From NCBI RefSeq assembly GCF_018130955.1, contig NZ_JAFCJM010000007.1:124001-188000 (forward strand): a DNA stretch of 64,000 bases, given 5' to 3'. This document shows positions 58,523 to 64,000 of the stretch, in pieces. Position numbers and translations under genes: made by a program. The stretch is from Bradyrhizobium liaoningense. GTDB lineage: Bacteria; Pseudomonadota; Alphaproteobacteria; Rhizobiales; Xanthobacteraceae. The first letter of the stretch is position 1. Every line of letters begins with the position of its first letter. The notes under the pieces are model-generated. The model was not told the origin of the DNA. It worked only from the letters and a program-made list of their open reading frames with translations, and searched no databases.

Positions 58523-59284
58523 TTAGTCCGGCAGGAATGCCGCGGCGCCGGTCGCGGCATCGATCATCTGCCTGACGCTGGCGCCGTAGAGCGCGGACAG
58601 TTTTTCGAGCGTCAACACATCGGCGACCGGACCTTCGCCGACCCGCATGCCCTTGCGCAAGAGGTAGGCGCGGCTAGCCGCCGCCATCGCGTGGTTCGGA
58701 TCATGCGTCGTGAACAGCACGCCATGGCCGGAGGCGGCAAGCGCCCGCAACTCGCGGATCACGCGGCCCTGATTGCCAAAGTCGAGGCTCGAGGTCGGCT
58801 CGTCCAGCACGACGAATTGCGGCTCCTGCGCCAGCGCGCGGGCGAGCAGCGTCAATTGGCGTTCGCCGCCCGAGAGCATGGTGTAGGGACGTTCCGCAAG
58901 ATGCGCGATGCCGAACCGTTCGAGCATGCGCGCGGCAATCGTGCGATCGGCCGAGGTCGGCCGGCCGAACAGGCCTCCATGCGCGGTCCGCCCCATCAGC
59001 ACGACGGTCTCGACCGTGAAGGCAAAGGTCGCCGCATGCGACTGCGGCACATAGGCGATCAGCCGCGCGCGCTCGCGGCTGGTGAGGCCCGCGAGCTTGC
59101 GCTCGCCAAGCCTGATATCTCCCGCCTTGGGCGGAAGCAGCCCGATCAGCGTCTTCAAGAGCGTGGTCTTGCCGCCGCCATTGGGACCAAGCAGCGCCAG
59201 CACCTCGCCGGTCGCAAGCTGAACGTTGAGGTGGCTACCGACCACGCGGTCGCGATAACCGATGGAGAGATCGTGCCCCGACAT
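58523..59284 (-). CDS. FecE/MolC-like ABC transporter ATPase
   Basis: From the start at 59284 (MSGHDLSIGYRDRVVGSHLN): Walker A LLGPNGGGKTTLLK, signature MLSGGERQLTLLARAL, Walker B FVVLDEPTSSLDFG. It belongs to the iron-siderophore/B12/molybdate (FecCD-partner) group. It is the last gene of a binding protein-permease-ATPase operon transcribed leftwards from the formate dehydrogenase side. Confidence 0.9.
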   Translation of the reverse strand: MSGHDLSIGYRDRVVGSHLNVQLATGEVLALLGPNGGGKTTLLKTLIGLLPPKAGDIRLGERKLAGLTSRERARLIAYVPQSHAATFAFTVETVVLMGRTAHGGLFGRPTSADRTIAARMLERFGIAHLAERPYTMLSGGERQLTLLARALAQEPQFVVLDEPTSSLDFGNQGRVIRELRALAASGHGVLFTTHDPNHAMAAASRAYLLRKGMRVGEGPVADVLTLEKLSALYGASVRQMIDAATGAAAFLPD

Positions 59285-59286
59285 GA

Positions 59287-60306
59287 TCACGGCGCGGACC
59301 ACGTCTTGGAGACGCCGGCGAGCAGCCAGATGAAGAACGGTGTGCCGACGAAGGCGGTGAGGATGCCGAGGGGAATTTCCACCTGCGCCGCGGTGCGCGC
59401 CAGCGTGTCGATCAGCAGGAGGAAGCCGCCGCCCATCAGCGCCGCCGCCGGGATCAGCCGGCCGAAATCGGGGCCGACCAGTGTGCGTGCGATATGCGGC
59501 ACCACGAGGCCGACCCAGCCGATGATGCCGGCGGTCGCGACGCTGGCGGACGTCACCAGCGTAGCGGCGGCGATGATCGCGATGCGCAGGGGCCCCGTGG
59601 AGACGCCGAGCGCGCGCGCTTCCTCGTCCGGCAGCGACATCACGTTCATGCGCCAGCGCAGCGCCAGCAGGATGAGCGTGCCGATCATGACGGGCCCGAG
59701 CAGCGGAATGAGATCGGATGGGTTCGTGGATGCGAGGCTGCCGAGCAGCCAGAACGTCATCGCCGGCAGCTGGTTGTAGGGATCGGCGAGATATTTGATC
59801 AGGCCGACGCCGGCGCCGAGCAACGCCCCGATCACGACGCCGGCAAGCACCAGCACCAAGACGGGATCGCGCGCTGCGACTGCGGAGCCGACCGCATAGA
59901 CCATCGCCACCGCGACCAATCCACCCGCGAAGGCCAGCGCCTGGATCGCGAACACGCCGAGCGAAAAGTAGATGCCGAGCACTGCGCCGAGTGCGGCGCC
60001 TGAGGAGGCGCCGAGGATGTCTGGCGAGACCAGGGGGTTGCGGAACAGGCCCTGGAATGTGGTGCCGGCGACGGCGAGCGCCGCGCCGACCAGGCTCGCG
60101 GCGATCACGCGCGGGCCCCGCACTTGCCAGATCACGGTCTCGACGGCGGCGGGCACGCTCGACGCATGGCCGGACAGCTTTGCCGAGAGCACGGCGATGA
60201 GGTCGCCGAGACCAACCGGATAGCGCCCGACCGTGAAGGCGAGCAGCAGCCCCGCAAGCAGGACGGCGAACGAGATCAACAGACCGGGGAGGGGCGAGCG
60301 GGACAT
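59287..60306 (-). CDS. FecCD-family ABC transporter permease
   Basis: A 339-residue protein with about ten spans; RGPRVIAASLVGAALAVAGT and QGLFRNPLVSPDILGASSGA are the FecCD signature, and GWVGLVVPHIARTLVGPD is the conserved late loop. Start at 60306 (MSRSPLPGLLISF). The 3' end is two bases from the ATPase start. Family substrates are ferric chelates, haem, cobalamin and, in MolB, molybdate. Confidence 0.9.
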   Translation of the reverse strand: MSRSPLPGLLISFAVLLAGLLLAFTVGRYPVGLGDLIAVLSAKLSGHASSVPAAVETVIWQVRGPRVIAASLVGAALAVAGTTFQGLFRNPLVSPDILGASSGAALGAVLGIYFSLGVFAIQALAFAGGLVAVAMVYAVGSAVAARDPVLVLVLAGVVIGALLGAGVGLIKYLADPYNQLPAMTFWLLGSLASTNPSDLIPLLGPVMIGTLILLALRWRMNVMSLPDEEARALGVSTGPLRIAIIAAATLVTSASVATAGIIGWVGLVVPHIARTLVGPDFGRLIPAAALMGGGFLLLIDTLARTAAQVEIPLGILTAFVGTPFFIWLLAGVSKTWSAP

Positions 60307-60319
60307 CGCCGGCAGACTA

Positions 60320-61339
60320 TCAGTCCCGCCCGGCGAGCACACGGTCGATATCGGCGTCGGACGGTGCGATATGGTAGAATCGCGAATAGAAGTCCCGCGT
60401 CAGCTCGCGCATGTCCTCGGGGAAATGCTGGGGGTAGAGGATCTTTGCCAGCCACCAGAGCCCGATCAGCCGGTTGACCGAGGGCGGGAAGTCGACCCAG
60501 CCGAACGGCAGCTTTGGCGACAGGTGCACGCGGCCGTCGCGCACCGCCGTGACGCCGGCCCATTGCGCATCGCTGCGCACGTTGGCGGCGAAGTCGCGGT
60601 CGATGGTCACGATGACAGCCGGATTCCACGCCAGGACCTGCTCGACCGAGACGGTGGCGAGCCCGCCCTTCTGCTCGGCCGCGACGTTGCGCGCGCCCAA
60701 AAATTCCAACGTCTCGACATTGATCGAGCCGCCGAGCCCGGTCTCGAGCCCGCGCGGCCCGCGTGCGTAGTAGACCCGCGGCCGCTCGTTCTCGGGGATG
60801 CGGTTGACGCGCGCGGTGATGGTGGCGAGCGTCGCTTCGGCGTAGGTCGCGAGCGGCTCGGCATCGCGACGGGTGAGGGCGCCGAGCAGGCGATAGGTCG
60901 CCGCTGTCGCATCGAAGCGGCCGTCGAGCAGCGCGTAGGGAATCCCGGTCTGCTCCTGCACGCGCGTGGCCAGCGAGACAAGGGTTGGCGTGGTCGAGCC
61001 GACGTCGAGGATCAGGTCAGGCTTTAGCGCGATGACCGATTCCAGGTTCGCGGTGTTGCCGCGCCCGGTAAGCCGGCCGACCTCCGGCCGCGCGCAGATG
61101 TCCGGCAGCAGGAATGCGCATTCCTCGGAACGGTTGGCGCGCGTCCAGCCGAGCAGCAACTCAGGTGCGAGCGTGTAGAGCAGTATTGATGCGGGAGGCC
61201 CGGCAGGAAAGACGCGGCTGACGGTTGCCGGGATCTCCAGCGCGCGGCCGGTGGCGTCGGTGACAGCAGCCGCGCGCACGCGGGTGGTTCCGAGCAGGAG
61301 TGCGGGGGCGGCAAGCAGCGTCCGGCGCGTCAGGCCCAT
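60320..61339 (-). CDS. FecB/MolA-like periplasmic substrate-binding protein
   Basis: Start at 61339 (MGLTRRTLLAAPALLLGTTR) has GGAAGG upstream and gives a Tat-type RR signal; the frame is open to 61432. The class III binding-protein fold shows as IPATVSRVFPAGPPASILLY, LKPDLILDVGST and LAWNPAVIVTIDRDF. Lying against fdsD and fdhD, it may import molybdate or tungstate (as MolABC does) or iron for formate dehydrogenase; this is inference from the neighbourhood. Confidence 0.87.
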   Translation of the reverse strand: MGLTRRTLLAAPALLLGTTRVRAAAVTDATGRALEIPATVSRVFPAGPPASILLYTLAPELLLGWTRANRSEECAFLLPDICARPEVGRLTGRGNTANLESVIALKPDLILDVGSTTPTLVSLATRVQEQTGIPYALLDGRFDATAATYRLLGALTRRDAEPLATYAEATLATITARVNRIPENERPRVYYARGPRGLETGLGGSINVETLEFLGARNVAAEQKGGLATVSVEQVLAWNPAVIVTIDRDFAANVRSDAQWAGVTAVRDGRVHLSPKLPFGWVDFPPSVNRLIGLWWLAKILYPQHFPEDMRELTRDFYSRFYHIAPSDADIDRVLAGRD

Positions 61340-61455
61340 CGTCAAAACCCTTCCGATCATTGCCCGACCTGTATAAGGCCGCCTGATGAGGCTGCAATGA
61401 CCGTCGGAGCGCGGGCATGGCATATGCGCCATGCTCCGGCGGCTTTGAGGCGGGG

Positions 61456-61671
61456 CTAGGCCGCCTTCTTCAGCGTTTCGAGGGCGTCACGGACGGGAGC
61501 ATCCAGGCCGGCGCCGCCGGCGTCGAGATGGGCGAAGATCGCGCGCTTCATGCGGGGATCCCAGAACTTCTTGATGTGCTCGGCAATTCCCGGCACCGCC
61601 TTGTCATGGCCCTGGCTGCGGAAGAACGTTCCGATCTGGTTGGCCATGTAAATCAATCGGTCAGGCGACAT
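61456..61671 (-). CDS. fdsD: Formate dehydrogenase delta subunit
   Basis: The 71-residue product (MSPDRLIYMANQIGTFFRSQ, then IAEHIKKFWDPRMKRAIFAH) is a typical FdsD, the small subunit of soluble NAD-dependent molybdenum formate dehydrogenases. Its start overlaps the fdhD stop. Gene order fdsA-fdhD-fdsD matches the fdsGBACD operon of Rhizobiales and Cupriavidus. Confidence 0.92.
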   Translation of the reverse strand: MSPDRLIYMANQIGTFFRSQGHDKAVPGIAEHIKKFWDPRMKRAIFAHLDAGGAGLDAPVRDALETLKKAA

Positions 61672-62488
61672 TGGCAACCTCTGTGGTGACGCAGGCCGCC
61701 ACGCGGCCGCCATGCGTAAAAACTTCGAATCCGTCGCTGCGGGCGATCGCGACCAGCGTGATGCCGGCGGCCTCTGCGGTGCGAACCGCGAGCGCGGTCG
61801 GCGCGGAGACGGCAACCATGACAGGCGCGCCGATCGCAGCCGTCTTCTGTACCATCTCGACGGAGACGCGGCTCGTCAGCAGCACCATGCCGTCGCTCGC
61901 ATCGGTCCGGCTGCGCGCGAGCGCGCCGGCGAGCTTGTCCAGCGCATTGTGGCGACCGACGTCCTCGCGCAGCGCCACGATGCCGCGGGCAGGGGACCAG
62001 AACGCGGCGGCGTGAACGGCGCGGGTCTGCCAGTTGATCGATTGCAGAGGCGCAATGGCCTGCATCGCCGCCATGACCTGGTCGTGCCTGAAGCGCTCTC
62101 CTTGCGGCACGATCGCAGCAGGCCGGATCGCCTCCGCAATGGACTCGACGCCGCAGATCCCGCAACCGGTCGGGCCCGCAATGTGTCGCCGCCGCTCGCT
62201 GATCAGGCCTGCGGTCTCGGGCGCCAGCCACATCCGAAGCTCGATGCCGTCATCGAGGCGCACGATTTCGAGCGACTGGATCTCGTCGACCGATGTCACG
62301 ATGCCCTCGCTGAGGCTGAATCCGACCGCAAAATCCTCGAGGTTTTGCGGCGTTCCCATCATGACGGCATAGGTGCCGCCATTATAGGTCAGCGCGATCG
62401 GCGTCTCCTCCGGGATCAGCCGCGCGCCCTCGGAGGCCGCGCCGTCGCGCCAGATTTCGCGGTCGATGGCCTGTACCGCCACGTGCAT
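61661..62488 (-). CDS. fdhD: FdhD, sulfur carrier for formate dehydrogenase maturation
   Basis: From the start at 62488 (MHVAVQAIDREIWRDG) the protein has the reactive-loop motif C109-G-I-C112 (TGCGICGVESI), ALREDVGRHNALDKLAG and VSVEMVQKTAAIGAPV. FdhD (FdsC) passes sulfur from IscS to the Mo cofactor of the alpha subunit. It lies 4 bases after the fdsA stop. Confidence 0.94.
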   Translation of the reverse strand: MHVAVQAIDREIWRDGAASEGARLIPEETPIALTYNGGTYAVMMGTPQNLEDFAVGFSLSEGIVTSVDEIQSLEIVRLDDGIELRMWLAPETAGLISERRRHIAGPTGCGICGVESIAEAIRPAAIVPQGERFRHDQVMAAMQAIAPLQSINWQTRAVHAAAFWSPARGIVALREDVGRHNALDKLAGALARSRTDASDGMVLLTSRVSVEMVQKTAAIGAPVMVAVSAPTALAVRTAEAAGITLVAIARSDGFEVFTHGGRVAACVTTEVANVA

Positions 62489-62492
62489 GGGT

Positions 62493-64000
62493 TCACTCCG
62501 CGGCTTCGGCGGGTGCGATGCGGCGGGAATGCCGCGCCTGCGCGTCATAGGCCTTCTGCCAGTCCGACGGTCCGTTCGACGGCGAGATCTGCACCGCCGT
62601 GACCTTGTATTCAGGGCAGTTGGTCGCCCAGTCCGAATACTCTGTTGTGATCACGTTGGCCTGCGTGTCCGGGTGGTGGAAGGTGGTGTAGACCACGCCC
62701 GGTGCGACGCGATCGGTGATCTCGGCGCGCAGCGTGGTTTCGCCGGCGCGGCTCTTCAGCCGCACCCAGTCGCCGTCGCGCACGCCGCGCTGCTCGGCGT
62801 CGTGAGGATGGATCTCGAGCCGGTCCTCGCTGTGCCAGACCACGTTGTCGGTGCGGCGGGTCTGCGCGCCGACATTGTACTGGCTGAGGATGCGGCCCGT
62901 GGTCAGCAGCAGCGGATAGCGCGGGCCGGTGCGCTCGTCGGTTGCGACATATTCTGTCACGACGAACTTGCCCTTGCCGCGGACGAAGCCGTCGATATGC
63001 ATCACCGGCGTGCCCTCGGGCGCCTTCTCGTTGCAGGGCCATTGCACCGAGCCGAGCTCGTCGAGCCGCGCGTAGGACACGCCGGCGAAGGTCGGCGTCA
63101 GCGCCGCGATCTCGTCCATGATCTCGGACGGATGGCTGTAGTTCATCTCGAAGCCCATGGCCTTGGCGAGGCCGATGGTGACTTCCCAATCGGCCATGCC
63201 GTTCTTCGGCGTCATCACCTTGCGCACGCGCTGGATGCGGCGCTCGGCATTGGTGAAGGTGCCGTCCTTCTCCAGGAAGCTCGAGCCGGGCAGGAAGACG
63301 TGGGCGTAGTTGGCGGTCTCGTTCAGGAACAGGTCGTGGACGATGACGCATTCCATCGCCGACAGTGCCGCCACCACATGCGACGTGTTGGGATCGGATT
63401 GCAGGATGTCCTCACCCTGCACATAGATGCCCATGAACGTGCCTTCGATCGCGGCATCGAACATGTTGGGAATGCGCAGGCCCGGCTCGGGGTTGAGCTT
63501 GACGTTCCACAACGCCTCGAACTGGTCGCGCACGGCCTCGCCCGAGATGTGGCGGTAGCCGGGGAGCTCGTGCGGGAACGAGCCCATGTCGCAGGAGCCT
63601 TGAACGTTATTTTGGCCGCGCAGCGGGTTCACGCCGACGCCGGGCCGGCCGATATTGCCGGTTGCCATCGCGAGGTTGGCGATTGCGATCACGGTCGTGG
63701 AGCCCTGGCTGTGCTCGGTGACGCCGAGGCCGTAATAGATCGCGCCATTGCCGCCGGTGGCATAGGTCCGCGCGGCCTCGCGCAGTACTTTTGGGTCGAC
63801 GCCGGTCAGGATCGCGGTTGCTTCCGGGCTGTTCTTGGCTTGCGCGACGAAGGCCGCCCATTCCTCGAACTCGCTCCAGTCGCAGCGCTCGCGGACGAAG
63901 GCTTCGTTGACGAGGCCTTCGGTGACAATGACGTGGGCGATCGCGGTCATGACCGCGACGTTGGTGCCGGGCATCAGCGGCAGGTGCAGCGCCTTCACAT
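62493..64000 (-). CDS. fdsA: Formate dehydrogenase alpha subunit, 5' part outside the window
   Basis: The visible ~500 residues are the C-terminal half of a molybdopterin bis-MGD oxidoreductase: YGLGVTEHSQGSTTVIAIAN, MATGNIGRPGVGVNPLRGQN NVQG-type block, FLPGSSFLEKDGTFTNAERR, LLLTTGRILSQYNVGAQTRR and the C-terminal cap HPHDAEQRGVRDGDWVRL. It oxidises formate to CO2 and passes electrons to the FdsBG NADH module, whose genes should lie further right. The frame runs off the edge, so the start is not seen. Confidence 0.94.
   Translation of the reverse strand, partial: VKALHLPLMPGTNVAVMTAIAHVIVTEGLVNEAFVRERCDWSEFEEWAAFVAQAKNSPEATAILTGVDPKVLREAARTYATGGNGAIYYGLGVTEHSQGSTTVIAIANLAMATGNIGRPGVGVNPLRGQNNVQGSCDMGSFPHELPGYRHISGEAVRDQFEALWNVKLNPEPGLRIPNMFDAAIEGTFMGIYVQGEDILQSDPNTSHVVAALSAMECVIVHDLFLNETANYAHVFLPGSSFLEKDGTFTNAERRIQRVRKVMTPKNGMADWEVTIGLAKAMGFEMNYSHPSEIMDEIAALTPTFAGVSYARLDELGSVQWPCNEKAPEGTPVMHIDGFVRGKGKFVVTEYVATDERTGPRYPLLLTTGRILSQYNVGAQTRRTDNVVWHSEDRLEIHPHDAEQRGVRDGDWVRLKSRAGETTLRAEITDRVAPGVVYTTFHHPDTQANVITTEYSDWATNCPEYKVTAVQISPSNGPSDWQKAYDAQARHSRRIAPAEAAE

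Noticed and set aside
58487..59779. A 430-codon plus-strand frame opposite the ABC ATPase and permease genes
   Set aside because: Walker motifs and the FecCD signature lie on the minus strand.
1..64000. CRISPR arrays, rRNA genes and complete insertion sequences
   Set aside because: I saw no regularly spaced repeats, no rRNA signature and no intact transposase; mobile DNA here is ICE- and integrase-based.

Overview
The window reads as a GC-rich alphaproteobacterial chromosome, most likely a Bradyrhizobium or close relative. The signs are the sensor kinase-glnE pair (53.1-57.5 kb), a Rhizobiales-type mosaic palindrome behind glnE, an fds-type formate dehydrogenase cluster at the right edge, and an integrative conjugative element (ICE) core with DUF736, DUF2285, TraF and DUF3363-relaxase genes. 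Core chromosome runs from about 53.1 kb rightwards. Nearly everything to the left looks acquired: a 27-bp direct repeat (51190-51216 and 53111-53137) overlaps the start of the sensor-kinase gene and encodes the last residues of a lost response regulator, and a P4-type integrase (49.7-51.0 kb) lies beside its inner copy. The left end of the island is not in the window.

Layout. (1) 0.1-4.6 kb: a catabolic cassette of AraC regulator, serine esterase, periplasmic binding protein and 3-hydroxyacyl-CoA dehydrogenase. (2) 4.8-17.4 kb: a decayed ICE core with DUF736, a single-frame FseA-like activator, an RdfS-like excisionase, TraF, a DNA methyltransferase, small proteins, a relaxase, a nucleotidyltransferase-fold gene behind two 30-bp palindromes, and a traG whose 3' end is fused to the 3' end of trbI, so the trb mating-pair genes are deleted. 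It ends at a tRNA-Lys 3' half. (3) 17.5-32.7 kb: a defence-type island. It holds a three-gene ubiquitin-like conjugation operon (DUF6527, ThiF/E1, multi-ubiquitin) divergent from an XRE repressor and ImmA/IrrE protease that share an intergenic region with two operator-like repeats; a four-gene row of ImmA/IrrE, class III nucleotidyl cyclase, membrane protein and metallophosphoesterase; a two-gene type I CBASS (Cap15 and CD-NTase); and an uncharacterised MBL / 4-TM / MBL / DUF2188 operon. (4) 33.9-46.8 kb: a CoA-dependent degradation pathway with a two-component flavin monooxygenase, two enoyl-CoA hydratases, an acyl-CoA ligase, a creatininase-family hydrolase, a VOC protein and a complete Liv-type ABC importer, between an Lrp and an AraC regulator. 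(5) 46.8-53.1 kb: the island edge, with a tRNA-Val 3' half, a DUF2971 gene, the 3' remnant of a ku gene, the integrase and a DUF1254 gene between the direct repeats. (6) 53.1-64 kb: core genes, namely the sensor kinase, glnE, a DUF2269 membrane protein, a FecCD-type ABC transporter and fdsD-fdhD-fdsA, the last cut by the window edge.

The ICE core supplies the transfer context but has lost its mating channel and its own integrase. The defence block has two repressor/protease or protease modules, consistent with stress-triggered systems. The two catabolic cassettes are similar in design: binding protein, CoA enzymes and an AraC regulator.
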